In this document: piece after piece, positions 47,054 through 56,747 of the stretch | Layout: each line of letters begins with the position of its first letter | Numbering within the stretch: position 1 is the stretch's first letter | Source of the DNA: Chromatiales bacterium | GTDB taxonomy: Bacteria; Pseudomonadota; Gammaproteobacteria; UBA6429 | Direction: 5' to 3' | Length of the DNA stretch: 64,000 nucleotides | Assembly: GCA_027076405.1 (NCBI GenBank) | Contig: JALTJN010000111.1 | Span: 1 to 64,000, forward strand | Translations under genes and position numbers: made by a program | The notes under the pieces: generated by a model | Seen by the model: only the letters and a program-made list of their open reading frames with translations | Databases searched by the model: none | What the model was told of the DNA's origin: nothing

Positions 47054-48088
47054 TTAAACGACAGTGATACTGGTACGCGTTGTTCCAAGCACTTCACCAG
47101 TTACCCAGTGAATAATGTCGGTTTCAATGACGTAAGTTCCTTCATCACCCGCTTTTGGTTCAAAGATAATATCATACCGTTCAGCTGAACCGGCACGAAT
47201 TTCTGTGACTTTAACTGGTTTTGGTAAGGGGCGTCCATCAGAGGCGTAAATTGTTCCGGTTAAACCACCGAATCGTAGTTTTTGCGGATGGTAACCAGCA
47301 CAAATATAGCGTGCCAACAATGTTTGGCCAACCTGTACAGTTGCGGAGATAGGCGGTGTATTCATAGCCGAATCACCACTACCATCGACACCGGTGATCA
47401 CAAAGTAATCCGGGTTTAATTCATTTAGCCCAACATCGCCACCACAGGTTCCTGCGCTCCAGTCTAAGTTATGCCAGCTTGAATCAATCTCATCGACAAC
47501 CCAAAAGGCTTCAACATCATAAGTTGGACCACCCGAAAATAGCGTACCCGCTCCTTCAGGGGGGTCAACAATTAATGCACCGTACATACCCATCTCCGCA
47601 TGTAATACGGTGTTTGTGTGGCAGTGATAGAAGTAGGTTCCGGCATGGGCGGGACGCCATTGGTAAGTGTACGTACCGTTAGAAACATCCCATGTGATAT
47701 GGCCGACACCGTCGGAATGGTCAGCAGGTTCAATACCATGGTGATGAATAGTGTGCATCCACATATTACCAACAGAGAGATTGGTATGAACAATCTGACC
47801 TTCAGTGACACGCATTGCAGCAGAAGGGAATGTGGCTCCTCCACCCATTCCGCCACCGCCACCACTATCAGCAAAGCCCCACATGTTGATTGTATTACCA
47901 TCGTCCATTGTTAGTGGAATTTGCATATCGATACTGCGGTTATAGGTAACATCAGGTGTTACTAAGCCGGGAGTGGCAGGTGCATTTGGATAAACGTAGC
48001 AAGCGTTATTCATTCCGCCACCGCCGCCACCGCCGCCACCCATGTGTCCCATTTTACGAGATTGATTTTCTGTAATATTTATTAGCAT
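47054..48088 (-). CDS. Multicopper oxidase-type protein without a signal peptide
   Basis: 344 residues. The N-terminus lacks a signal sequence and contains a Gly-rich run (GHMGGGGGGGGG). Copper ligands of a cupredoxin domain are plain: H115-H116-H117 (MHTIHHHGIEP), HCH at 155-157, His163 and Met166 (NTVLHAEMGMYG). A second, ligand-poor cupredoxin domain follows (about 180-344). It starts 16 bp after the stop of the Tat-exported partner, so the two probably work together and may be exported as a complex. GGGGGA precedes the ATG. Confidence 0.82.
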   Translation of the reverse strand: MLINITENQSRKMGHMGGGGGGGGGMNNACYVYPNAPATPGLVTPDVTYNRSIDMQIPLTMDDGNTINMWGFADSGGGGGMGGGATFPSAAMRVTEGQIVHTNLSVGNMWMHTIHHHGIEPADHSDGVGHITWDVSNGTYTYQWRPAHAGTYFYHCHTNTVLHAEMGMYGALIVDPPEGAGTLFSGGPTYDVEAFWVVDEIDSSWHNLDWSAGTCGGDVGLNELNPDYFVITGVDGSGDSAMNTPPISATVQVGQTLLARYICAGYHPQKLRFGGLTGTIYASDGRPLPKPVKVTEIRAGSAERYDIIFEPKAGDEGTYVIETDIIHWVTGEVLGTTRTSITVV

Positions 48089-48104
48089 TATTTAGTCCCC
48101 CTTT

Positions 48105-49115
48105 TTATTCAAAGAAAATGTCAGTTAAAGCACCAAACATATACAGACCACCGCCTGCAGTTTGTGACATTTCTGTATGTAGATGCATTGGATAGGTGCC
48201 TGTGGTAACAGGTGGCCATGCATCGGGTGGAGGATCAAAAGGATAAATCACATCAACTTTGCCGTTACCTTCAAGGTAAACACAATCTTTTTCCCAAACA
48301 TCAGGTAGTACTCTACCGTGATCGGTTAACCATTCCATATGGTTACCATGGGTATGAACAGACTGCTGGCATTGTCCGGGGTTGATAATACGTACTAATG
48401 TGCGGTCACCTACATGACCATGTAATGCGGAGCTTGGATCATGCATTGCATCAATAGCTGGATCACCAGAACCTTGTGATCCGGGTGGCCGAGCACTTAA
48501 ACCATTAATGGTAAAGTAACGTGGGCTATATTTTGTGTTGGGAGTGTTGCCATTACGAATGGCATTATGCCAAACAGGATCGATATCATGAAATACCCAG
48601 GCGTATTGCTGGACGTAAGTTGGGCTACCTGCATAAAGCTCATTACTACTGCCATTAGGCATAATAGCAAACATGCCATGCAGACCACTTAAACGATTAT
48701 AAGGTGCATTCTGTGCATCGTAGTACATATATGTACCAGCATTACTTGCGCTGAACTCAATTGTTTTTGTTTCGCCACCACGAATACGGCCACTATCTAC
48801 AACACCATCAATTTTAAAACTGTGACTTGAACCGAGAGTATTAATGATTGTTACTCGCACAGTATCGCCTTCTTGCACAATCATTTGTGCACCGGGAACG
48901 GTAAGATTACTGCTGCTTGGACTAAAGCCACGGAAATAGACATCAACACCATCAGGTTGAGTGATATAGCCTTCGGTAATGTAAAAAGTTTGTGAAATGG
49001 TTGCTGCTTCTGCGCGCGGAGTCCAACTAAACAGACCCGTACTTCCTAGTAGTGCGCTTGCTATCCCTGCACTGCTGAATTTAAGAAAATGTCGTCTATT
49101 CATTTCTTTTTTCAT
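48105..49115 (-). CDS. Tat-exported multicopper oxidase-type protein
   Basis: 336 residues with a Tat signal (MNRRHFLKFSSAGIASALLG). Two cupredoxin domains follow. The first (about 40-155) has no copper ligands. The second keeps His254/His256 (VHTHGNHMEWL) and His311/His313 (MHLHTEMSQ) but lacks the Cys of the usual HCH motif. It is therefore an incomplete oxidase by itself, complementary to the following gene, which has HCH but no signal. The pair looks like a split multicopper oxidase. Confidence 0.82.
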   Translation of the reverse strand: MKKEMNRRHFLKFSSAGIASALLGSTGLFSWTPRAEAATISQTFYITEGYITQPDGVDVYFRGFSPSSSNLTVPGAQMIVQEGDTVRVTIINTLGSSHSFKIDGVVDSGRIRGGETKTIEFSASNAGTYMYYDAQNAPYNRLSGLHGMFAIMPNGSSNELYAGSPTYVQQYAWVFHDIDPVWHNAIRNGNTPNTKYSPRYFTINGLSARPPGSQGSGDPAIDAMHDPSSALHGHVGDRTLVRIINPGQCQQSVHTHGNHMEWLTDHGRVLPDVWEKDCVYLEGNGKVDVIYPFDPPPDAWPPVTTGTYPMHLHTEMSQTAGGGLYMFGALTDIFFE

Positions 49116-49495
49116 AGTGCTACTCCAAAATTATAGTTAGGTGTGAGGGGGTGAATCTTCATTATTTTTATTTTTAGAACGCGCTTGAGTATGCATAAAA
49201 CTTATAATGAAATAAATAACCTTGATAAGTATAATGGAATATTATTAAATTTTAATATACTTGCTAAGTCTATGATTTAGTTGGATGCATCTAATTTACT
49301 GATGCTTCTTATCGAAAATTTGAATATTAAAAATGATGGTTGTGATGTATATAAAAAAAGCGGGGTTGTTTGCAATGATTGTTGCAAAGTACCAGCGCTA
49401 AAATTTGGCGTGATATTATGCAATAGTCATATTTATAGAACGCGACAGTGACTTCTTACCTAAAAATGAATTTTCTATATAAACTATTTTTATCA
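49116..49495. other. 380-bp intergenic region upstream of the multicopper oxidase pair
   Basis: AT-rich, no credible open frame on either strand. It must contain the promoter of the copper oxidase operon. A small palindrome, TTTGCAA-TGATTG-TTGCAAA (49369-49388), could be an operator. Nothing else is recognised. Confidence 0.55.
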
Positions 49496-50488
49496 TTAAA
49501 GCTGAATTGAAGGAGCGTGTAGCCGCTCTATTTGTTCTCGCAGAGTAATCATTTGATCTTCCCAGTAACGCGGACTGTTAAACCAGGGGAAATGTAACGG
49601 AAAAGCAGGATCATCCCAACGGCGTGCCAGCCAGGCACTGTAATGCAGTAATCGCAAGGCGCGCAGAGCTTCAATCAGTGAAAGCTCTGCGGGGTCAAAT
49701 TCAAAAAAAGTTTCATAACCTTCTAGCAGGTGGCGAAACTGAATGCTCATTTCATCATTTGTTCCGGAAAGTAACATCCATAAATCCTGAACCGCAGGTC
49801 CCATACGACAGTCGTCAAGATCAACAAAATGCGGTGAGTCATCACGCCAGAGTAAGTTTCCCGGATGGCAATCACCGTGTAAGCGAATATTTCTCGGTAA
49901 AATGGCTTCAAAGCGATCGGCAACAAGCTGTAAGGTTTCTTCAGCTGCTTGTTGATAGTTAGTCCTTACTTCAGGCGAGATAAAGTCGTTATCCAGTAAA
50001 TATTTTAGTGAGTCAAAACCAAAATTCTGTGCCGTTATTTTAGGACGATCGGCAAAAGGTCGGCTGGCACCCACGGCATGCATGCGGCCCAATACGCGAC
50101 CGAGCTGCTTTAAGGTTTCAGCTTGCTCAAGTTCGGGCGTGCGACCACCCTGACGAGGAAAAACGGCAAAACGAAAATCATTAAATTCAAACAGTGTCTT
50201 AGCATTAATGGCCAGTGGTGCAACAATCGGGATATCTTGTTGTACCAGTTCATTAGAAAAATCATGCTCTTCCAGAATAGCGGCATCTGACCAACGATGT
50301 GGCCGGTAGAATTTGGCAATCACATAAGAGTCATCGTTAAGGTTGACCTGATAGACTCTGTTTTCATAGCTATTAAGGGCTAATAAGCTACCGCTTGGTT
50401 CAAACCCCACATTTTCCAGCGCATCAAGAATGCAGTCAGGCGTGAGCTGTTCATAAGGGTGTGAAATGCTGTTTTGATTACTGCTCAC
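49496..50488 (-). CDS. srkA: Stress-response kinase SrkA/RdoA (YihE family)
   Basis: 330 residues, a eukaryotic-like kinase fold. The N-terminal nucleotide part is SYENRVYQVNLNDDSYVIAKFYRPHRW. The catalytic loop is LHGDCHPGNLLW, and the metal motif is VDLDDCRMGPAVQDLW. From knowledge of E. coli SrkA, it acts in envelope and oxidative-stress survival and is often next to dsbA; no dsbA is here. It is divergent from prlC. Confidence 0.93.
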   Translation of the reverse strand: MSSNQNSISHPYEQLTPDCILDALENVGFEPSGSLLALNSYENRVYQVNLNDDSYVIAKFYRPHRWSDAAILEEHDFSNELVQQDIPIVAPLAINAKTLFEFNDFRFAVFPRQGGRTPELEQAETLKQLGRVLGRMHAVGASRPFADRPKITAQNFGFDSLKYLLDNDFISPEVRTNYQQAAEETLQLVADRFEAILPRNIRLHGDCHPGNLLWRDDSPHFVDLDDCRMGPAVQDLWMLLSGTNDEMSIQFRHLLEGYETFFEFDPAELSLIEALRALRLLHYSAWLARRWDDPAFPLHFPWFNSPRYWEDQMITLREQIERLHAPSIQL

Positions 50489-50577
50489 AATTTAAATTAT
50501 TCCTTTGTCTCTTGGCATGGTAAATTAGTCTTTTATATAAAGCATTGTACGCGAACAGTATCAGGAATTAGTATTAA

Positions 50578-52629
50578 ATGAGCATAGAAAATCCCCTTTT
50601 GGAAATGACAGGTTTACCGCCTTTTCAACACATTAAACCCGAGCACGTAGAACCTGCACTTAAAACGTTAATAAAATCGAACCGCGAACAACTCGAAACA
50701 TTATTAAAAGAAAATGACCACTACACCTGGGAAAATTTAATTGAGCCTTTAGAAGATGCCGATGATCGTTTAGGCCGGATGTGGTCGCCGGTCAGTCATA
50801 TGAACTCGGTCGTAAATTCAGATGAATTACGTGATGCTTACAATGCCTGTTTACCGCTGTTGAGTGAGTACAGCACCGAGATGGGACAGAATGTTGAGTT
50901 GTACGAGGCATACCGGTCAATTAAGGACTCGGCTGAATTTAAAAATCTTGATGAAGCACAACAAAAGATTATTGATAATGCTTTGCGTGATTTCCATTTA
51001 TCAGGCATTGATTTAGCCGAAGAAAAGAAAAAACGTTTTCGTGAAATTCGTCAACAACTTTCAAAACTAACCAGTAAATATGAAGAAAATGTTTTAGATG
51101 CAACACAAGCATGGTCTAAACATATTACCGATGAGACCTTACTCGCAGGCTTACCCGAGTCCGCTTTAGCAATGGCAAAGCAAGCCGCAGAAGCAAAAGA
51201 GTTAGACGGCTGGTTGTTCACCTTAAATTTTCCATCTTATTATGCGGTAGTAAGTTATGCCGATAATCGCGCCTTGCGTGAAGAAATGTATCAGGCATAT
51301 TCAACTCGCGCTTCTGATCAAGGTCCGAATGCCGGAGAGTTTGATAACACTAAAGTGATGGATGATATTCTTGCACTACGCCATGAAATGGCACAACTGC
51401 TGGGTTATAAAAATTATGCAGAAAGATCATTAGCAACCAAAATGGCTGAAAACCCTGAACAGGTTTTGAATTTTTTACATGACCTTGCCAAACGCTCGCG
51501 GCCCATGGCAAAACAGGAACTTGCAGACTTAACTGCCTTTGCAAAACAGGAACATGGTGTTAATGATTTATCGGCCTGGGATGTGCCGTATTATGGCGAG
51601 AAGTTACGCAAACATACATTTGATTTCAGTCAGGAAGATATCAAGCCCTATTTTCCGGAAACAAAAGTCATTCCCGGCATGTTTGCTGTGGTTAAGCGTC
51701 TTTATGGTATTTCAATTAATAAAATAGAAGGTGTAGAAGTCTGGCACCCTGATGTTCATTTTTATGAAATCCGTGATGCTAACGATGAGCTTCGCGGGCA
51801 GTTTTATTTAGATGTTTATGCGCGTGATAAAAAACGTGGCGGCGCATGGATGGATGATTGTATGGGTCGCAAACGAAATGCGGATGGTTCATTACAAATT
51901 CCGGTTGCTTATTTAACCTGTAATTTAACACAACCGATTGGTGACGATCCGGCATTGTTTACTCATGATGAAGTGACTACCTTGTTCCATGAGTTTGGTC
52001 ATGGTCTGCATCACATGCTAACTAAAGTCGAACACATTGGTGTCTCGGGTATCAATGGTGTGGCATGGGATGCCGTTGAATTACCCAGCCAGTTTATGGA
52101 AAACTGGTGCTGGGAACGTGAAGCACTGGATTTAATTGCTGCCCATTATCAAAGCGGTGAACCAATACCGGAAGAATTATTTAATAAAATGTATGCTGCA
52201 AAGAATTTTCAGGCCGGTATGCAAATGGTTCGTCAAATTGAATTTTCATTATTCGATTTCCGTATGTATTACGAATATAAGGCAGAAAACAAATCAGAAA
52301 ATAATATTCAGAATATTCTCGATGAAGTTCGCCGTGAAGTATCTGTTTTAATACCGCCTGCATATAATCGTTTTCAGCATGGTTTTTCCCATATTTTTGC
52401 CGGTGGTTATGCAGCAGGTTATTACAGCTATAAATGGGCAGAAGTATTATCAGCAGATGCATTTTCGTTGTTTGAAGAAAAAGGTATTTTTGATTCGGAA
52501 ACAGGTCATGCATTTTTAGAATGTATACTTGAGCAAGGTGGAACAAAAGAGCCAATGGAACTGTTTAAAAAGTTTCGTGGCAGGGAACCTGAAATTGATG
52601 CATTGCTGCGTCATTCGGGAATCGCATAG
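50578..52629 (+). CDS. prlC: Oligopeptidase A
   Basis: Zinc metallopeptidase of the M3 family that degrades signal peptides and oligopeptides. 683 residues, with the zinc site TLFHEFGHGLHHM near residue 470 and the M3 features VAYLTCNLTQPIG, GVAWDAVELPSQFMENWCWE, SHIFAGGYAAGYYSYKWAE. Length and full-length similarity are typical. It is cytoplasmic and a monocistronic-looking gene, followed by ygiM. Confidence 0.97.
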   Translation: MSIENPLLEMTGLPPFQHIKPEHVEPALKTLIKSNREQLETLLKENDHYTWENLIEPLEDADDRLGRMWSPVSHMNSVVNSDELRDAYNACLPLLSEYSTEMGQNVELYEAYRSIKDSAEFKNLDEAQQKIIDNALRDFHLSGIDLAEEKKKRFREIRQQLSKLTSKYEENVLDATQAWSKHITDETLLAGLPESALAMAKQAAEAKELDGWLFTLNFPSYYAVVSYADNRALREEMYQAYSTRASDQGPNAGEFDNTKVMDDILALRHEMAQLLGYKNYAERSLATKMAENPEQVLNFLHDLAKRSRPMAKQELADLTAFAKQEHGVNDLSAWDVPYYGEKLRKHTFDFSQEDIKPYFPETKVIPGMFAVVKRLYGISINKIEGVEVWHPDVHFYEIRDANDELRGQFYLDVYARDKKRGGAWMDDCMGRKRNADGSLQIPVAYLTCNLTQPIGDDPALFTHDEVTTLFHEFGHGLHHMLTKVEHIGVSGINGVAWDAVELPSQFMENWCWEREALDLIAAHYQSGEPIPEELFNKMYAAKNFQAGMQMVRQIEFSLFDFRMYYEYKAENKSENNIQNILDEVRREVSVLIPPAYNRFQHGFSHIFAGGYAAGYYSYKWAEVLSADAFSLFEEKGIFDSETGHAFLECILEQGGTKEPMELFKKFRGREPEIDALLRHSGIA

Positions 52630-52666
52630 TTAAAAAATAAATATAAATTATCAATCTGGAATAGTA

Positions 52667-53467
52667 ATGAAAAAAATAATCATTTTTATCTCTCTTTCTT
52701 TTTTGCTGAGCAATTCAGCCTTTGCAGAAAAACAATATGTGACCGATCGTATTTTGCTTGGTATTCATACAGAAGCAGATGAAACCAGTACCGTGATTAA
52801 ATCTGTACCGAGTGGTACCGAGTTAGAAGTCATTGATACAGCAGAAGGATTTGTACAAATCAAATTAGACGATGGTACCGAAGGCTGGGTGAATTCAGGT
52901 TTTGTAACAAAAGATACACCTTCAACAAGAAAGTATGATGTATTAGCACATCAATATGAACAAACGACACAGGAGCTGGATAAGCTAAAAGTTGATTTTG
53001 CCAAGAAAGATCGTGATCTGGAAATTCGTCGTGATCAATTATCAAATGCAAATACGACTATCCGTGAACTAAAAAAACGTCAGGCGACGGGCGGAAAGGT
53101 TGTGGTTGATCCTGAATTGGAAAAGAAATTAGCTGCAGCAACGCAGCAAGTTGAAACACTCAAACTTAAACTTGTTGAGATGGAAAAGAAACCTGAGCCA
53201 GCACTAGATATCGATCAAAAGAAACTGTTCACTGAACTGAAAACAGTTAAAGACCAAAATGATATTCTGCAAAAACGTATTGATGTTGCATTGGCACATT
53301 TAACAGGTAAACGTATTCCTACGGCAGAAGAGTTAGCCAGTATACGTCCTGAATTTCCAACATGGTACTGGACGCTGTTAGTGATTATTTTATTAATTGG
53401 TGTTGTTGCCGGTTACTTTATTATGGATTACCGTTTCCGTCGTCGTCATGGCGGATTCAGGATTTAA
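52667..53467 (+). CDS. ygiM: SH3-domain envelope protein YgiM family
   Basis: 266 residues: signal peptide (1-20), a bacterial SH3 domain (about 22-85; LLGIHTEADETSTVIKSVPSGTELEV), a long coiled coil (about 95-205) and a C-terminal transmembrane helix (WTLLVIILLIGVVAGYFIMDYRFRRRHGG). This arrangement matches YgiM/TIGR04211 proteins, anchored with the SH3 domain in the periplasm. The function is not established. An inverted repeat begins 7 bp after the stop. Confidence 0.88.
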   Translation: MKKIIIFISLSFLLSNSAFAEKQYVTDRILLGIHTEADETSTVIKSVPSGTELEVIDTAEGFVQIKLDDGTEGWVNSGFVTKDTPSTRKYDVLAHQYEQTTQELDKLKVDFAKKDRDLEIRRDQLSNANTTIRELKKRQATGGKVVVDPELEKKLAAATQQVETLKLKLVEMEKKPEPALDIDQKKLFTELKTVKDQNDILQKRIDVALAHLTGKRIPTAEELASIRPEFPTWYWTLLVIILLIGVVAGYFIMDYRFRRRHGGFRI

Positions 53468-53473
53468 AAGATA

Positions 53474-53623
53474 TAGCCACGAAGGACACCAAGAACACCA
53501 GGTTTTTTATGTTTATAAACATGGGCAACAGGGGAAAACATTTTGTTATTCCCACAGTAAACTTCATGTTCCCTATGGTTAATATTTTATTTATTTTCGT
53601 GTTCTTGGTGTCCTTCGTGGCTA
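53474..53623. repeat. Dispersed long inverted repeat, copy D
   Basis: Arms 53474-53498 and 53599-53623 are perfect 25-bp complements (core GCCACGAAGGACACCAAG). A second pair is nested inside (CATGGG near 53518, CATGTTCCC near 53567). It fills the gap between ygiM and ubiD. It is the best-preserved of four copies in the window. Confidence 0.9.
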
Positions 53624-53646
53624 ATTTATTTGTTTGACAGGTAACT

Positions 53647-55116
53647 ATGAAATATAAAGACTTACGTGATTTTATAAAACAACTCGAAGCTAAAAACGAG
53701 CTGGTACGCGTTACGCATGAAGTTGATCCTAATCTTGAAATGACAGAGATTTGTGATCGCACTTTACGTGCAGGTGGCCCTGCCATTTTATTTGAAAACC
53801 CGAAAGGGTTTGATACGCCAGTACTCGCCAATTTATTTGGTACGCCTGAACGCGTTGCCATGGGGATGGGTGAAGAGTCGGTTGAAGCCTTGCGTGAAGT
53901 GGGCGAGTTACTGGCATTTTTAAAAGAACCGGAGCCCCCTAAGGGATTGAAAGATGCCTGGGAAAAACTGCCGGTCTTTAAACAAGTTTTAAATATGGCA
54001 CCTAAGGTGGTGAGTAAAGCCGCTTGTCAGAAAGTAGTGCTTGAAGGTGATGATGTCGATTTAACAAAGTTACCGATACAAACTTGCTGGCCGGGTGATG
54101 CCGCTCCTTTAATTACCTGGGCGTTAGTTGTCACAAAAGGGCCGAATAAAGATCGCCAGAACCTGGGTATATATCGACAGCAAGTAATAGCAAAAAATAA
54201 AGTCATCATGCGCTGGCTTGCTCATCGTGGTGGTGCACTGGATTATAAAGACTGGCAGGAAAAAAATCCGGGTGAACGATTTCCTGTTGCAGTTGCATTA
54301 GGTGCAGACCCAGCCACAATTTTAGCCGCGGTGACGCCTGTACCTGATGCGTTATCTGAATATGGCTTTGCCGGTTTACTGCGTGGTGATAAAACCGAAG
54401 TCGTTAAATGCAAAGGGTCAGATCTTCAGGTACCTGCATCAGCCGAGTATGTGCTTGAAGGGTATTTAACGCCAGATGAAGAAGCGGATGAAGGTCCATT
54501 TGGTGATCACACCGGTTATTATAATGAAGTCGAGCGTTTCCCAGTCTTTACGATTGAACGTATCACTCACCGAAAAGATCCAATATACCATTCAACTTAT
54601 ACCGGACGGCCACCTGATGAGCCTGCAATATTAGGTCTGGCATTAAATGAAGTCTTTGTGCCGATATTGAAAAAACAGTTTCCTGAAATTGTTGATTTTT
54701 ACTTACCGCCGGAAGGTTGCTCTTATCGTATGGCGGTAGTGAGTATGAAGAAACAATATCCCGGCCACGCTAAACGTATCATGTTAGGTGTGTGGTCTTT
54801 CCTGCGCCAGTTTATGTATACCAAGTTTGTGATAGTCACGGATGATGATGTCAATGTACGTGACTGGAATGATGTGATCTGGGCAATGACAACACGTATG
54901 GATCCGGCACGAGATACAACCATCATCGAAAACACGCCGATTGATTATCTGGATTTTGCATCACCCGTCTCAGGTTTAGGTAGCAAGATGGGTATGGATG
55001 CAACGAACAAATGGAAAGGTGAAACTGATCGTGAATGGGGTAAACCTATTGTCATGGATGAAGATGTGAAAAAATATGTTGATGAAATATGGGATGAGTT
55101 AGGAATTGATATTTAA
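53647..55116 (+). CDS. ubiD: 4-hydroxy-3-polyprenylbenzoate decarboxylase UbiD
   Basis: Prenylated-FMN-dependent decarboxylase in ubiquinone synthesis. 489 residues with the UbiD motifs [20 protein letters not shown] at the start, [30 protein letters not shown] carrying the catalytic Glu/Arg region, and [25 protein letters not shown]. Length typical. A TTTGACAGGTAACT region precedes the ATG; the repeat just upstream may influence expression. Confidence 0.96.
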   Translation: MKYKDLRDFIKQLEAKNELVRVTHEVDPNLEMTEICDRTLRAGGPAILFENPKGFDTPVLANLFGTPERVAMGMGEESVEALREVGELLAFLKEPEPPKGLKDAWEKLPVFKQVLNMAPKVVSKAACQKVVLEGDDVDLTKLPIQTCWPGDAAPLITWALVVTKGPNKDRQNLGIYRQQVIAKNKVIMRWLAHRGGALDYKDWQEKNPGERFPVAVALGADPATILAAVTPVPDALSEYGFAGLLRGDKTEVVKCKGSDLQVPASAEYVLEGYLTPDEEADEGPFGDHTGYYNEVERFPVFTIERITHRKDPIYHSTYTGRPPDEPAILGLALNEVFVPILKKQFPEIVDFYLPPEGCSYRMAVVSMKKQYPGHAKRIMLGVWSFLRQFMYTKFVIVTDDDVNVRDWNDVIWAMTTRMDPARDTTIIENTPIDYLDFASPVSGLGSKMGMDATNKWKGETDREWGKPIVMDEDVKKYVDEIWDELGIDI

Positions 55117-55152
55117 GCGGTACCGGAGTCACTTTAAGAATATTTTTAGTAG

Positions 55153-55170
55153 GTCAGCCTTCAGGCTGAC
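55153..55170. repeat. Short palindromic hairpin after ubiD
   Basis: GTCAGCCTTCAGGCTGAC is a perfect 8-bp stem with a 2-base loop, 36 bp after the ubiD stop. Without a T-run it is not a standard terminator; such AGGCTGA palindromes are common repeats in gammaproteobacteria. Confidence 0.6.
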
Positions 55171-55270
55171 AATGAAGTATCACAAGATCGCTAGGTAAAT
55201 TGTAAAAATTTACTTTAAATTTTACTTGGCGTTGTTTGCGTCTTGGTAGTTGATTTTTGTTGAGGTGGTT

Positions 55271-55912
55271 ATGCGTAAGATCATGGTATTAAATTCAAAA
55301 GGTGGTTGTGGTAAAAGCACCATAGCGACTAACCTTGCCAGTTATTATGCATCTTACGAACAAAAGAAAGTCACTTTAGTCGATTTTGATCCGCAAGGTT
55401 CAAGTTTAGACTGGATAAAAGCTCGCCCAAGAACCTTGCCTGAAATCAAGGTGATTAATGCGACAAAAGAAACCGTACGTTTTTCAAAAGATACAGAGAT
55501 AGTGATTATGGATGTGCCTGCCCGTGTAGAAGGTCGGGAGTTAGCGGGTTTGGTTAAACGGGCCGAAACAATTATTATCCCTGTTCTGCCTTCACCAATT
55601 GATATTCGGGCAGCCGCTAAATTTATAAAAGAGTTACTCACCAGTGCCCGTGTTTCGCGTAAAGAAACTAAAGTGGCGGTGGTGGCAAATCGTGTTCGTG
55701 AAAACACCCTAAGTTATCATGCTTTATATGCATTTCTTAAAAGTTTAAAAATTCCTTTTATTACGACGTTGCGTGATACACAAAATTATATTCATGCAGA
55801 GGAAAAAGGGGTTGGATTATTTGAAATGGCACCTTCAAAAGTCTGGCAGGATTTAGAACAATGGGATCCGCTTATTAAATGGTTAAGAAGTAAACGTAGT
55901 AGAGCATCCTGA
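55271..55912 (+). CDS. Orphan ParA-family ATPase
   Basis: 213 residues. The deviant Walker A motif is KGGCGKST (residues 10-17), followed by VDFDPQGSSLDW and the IIMDVPARVEGRELAGL Walker B region. Such proteins position cargo such as plasmids, chemoreceptor arrays or carboxysomes. No ParB or other partner is nearby, so the cargo is unknown. ATG 55271 with GAGGTGG upstream was preferred to a TTG 21 bases earlier. Confidence 0.88.
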   Translation: MRKIMVLNSKGGCGKSTIATNLASYYASYEQKKVTLVDFDPQGSSLDWIKARPRTLPEIKVINATKETVRFSKDTEIVIMDVPARVEGRELAGLVKRAETIIIPVLPSPIDIRAAAKFIKELLTSARVSRKETKVAVVANRVRENTLSYHALYAFLKSLKIPFITTLRDTQNYIHAEEKGVGLFEMAPSKVWQDLEQWDPLIKWLRSKRSRAS

Positions 55913-56010
55913 AAAATAAACTATACTATGATTAAAACCATACTGAAATGATAAATGGTTTAGTCATAAGTCAGGCGATAAACCAGCTGCTAATAACAGG
56001 AGCATAAGTT

Positions 56011-56562
56011 GTGCGATTAATTTATATTATTTTTGTTTCATTCATTTTGTCATCGTGTACGTCTGTTGTGAATTATGACTATGATAAAAGTATTAATTTT
56101 AATTCAATATCGACATTTAAAATTAATGCAATACCAGCAAGGGTGACAGATGATACACGGATTAACAGCCCCTTTATGCAACAACGTGTTGTAGCAGAAT
56201 TAAATGCGGCATTAAAAAATAAAGGTTTTAAAAATTCAACAGATAACGCAGAACTGGAAGTTAATTACTTTCTGGATATTAAACAGGAGTTAGAAACAGA
56301 TGATTCCGGTTTTGTTTCAATCGGTTTTGGTTCTGCCAGTCCTCATTCTGCAATCGGTTTGGGTTTTAATATTCCGCTCGGTGAAGTTAGCAGCACAGAC
56401 AAACTTGTTTTAACGATTGATTTTGTTGCAACAAACACAAAGAAATTAATCTGGCGGGGTACGCTGGGTTATCATTTGTATGAAGGTGCAACACCGGAAA
56501 CATATACTTCTCTTGTGCACAATCTGGTGGTAGAAATTCTAGAAAAATTTCCACCGAAATAA
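56011..56562 (+). CDS. DUF4136 lipoprotein
   Basis: 183 residues. The lipoprotein signal ends ILSSCTS, so Cys16 should be lipidated. The rest is a DUF4136 domain (YDKSINFNSISTFKI, LEVNYFLDIKQELE, LGYHLYEGATPETYTSLVHNLVVEILEKFPP). The function is unknown; it is probably anchored in the outer membrane. GTG start with AGGAG upstream. It is the first gene of a small, AT-rich accessory patch. Confidence 0.85.
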   Translation: MRLIYIIFVSFILSSCTSVVNYDYDKSINFNSISTFKINAIPARVTDDTRINSPFMQQRVVAELNAALKNKGFKNSTDNAELEVNYFLDIKQELETDDSGFVSIGFGSASPHSAIGLGFNIPLGEVSSTDKLVLTIDFVATNTKKLIWRGTLGYHLYEGATPETYTSLVHNLVVEILEKFPPK

Positions 56563-56564
56563 AA

Positions 56565-56747
56565 TTGTTTTCAGGTGCTGTACATGAGTTTGGTCACATG
56601 CTTGGGTTGCTTGATGAATATAAGAAAAGTCTTCATATAACTGACACTGGTAGTGTTATGCATAGTTCAGAATTAATAAGAGCAAGACATAATTCGACAA
56701 TTCTTAAATGGATGAATAATGTACTCACGGTAAATAAAATACGATGA
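56565..56747 (+). pseudogene. Fragment with a metzincin-type zinc protease motif
   Basis: The open frame (TTG start, 60 residues) encodes AVHEFGHMLGLLDEYKKS, an HExxHxxGxxD zinc-protease motif, but only the end of a protein is present. The expected upstream domain is absent; the preceding sequence belongs to the DUF4136 gene in another frame. Its stop (TGA) overlaps the ATG of the next lipoprotein. It is most likely the surviving C-terminal piece of a larger protease gene. Confidence 0.6.

Noticed and set aside
49369..49388. TTTGCAA palindrome as a named operator
   Set aside because: It is a plausible protein-binding site, but no specific regulator consensus matches, so it is only mentioned within the intergenic entry.
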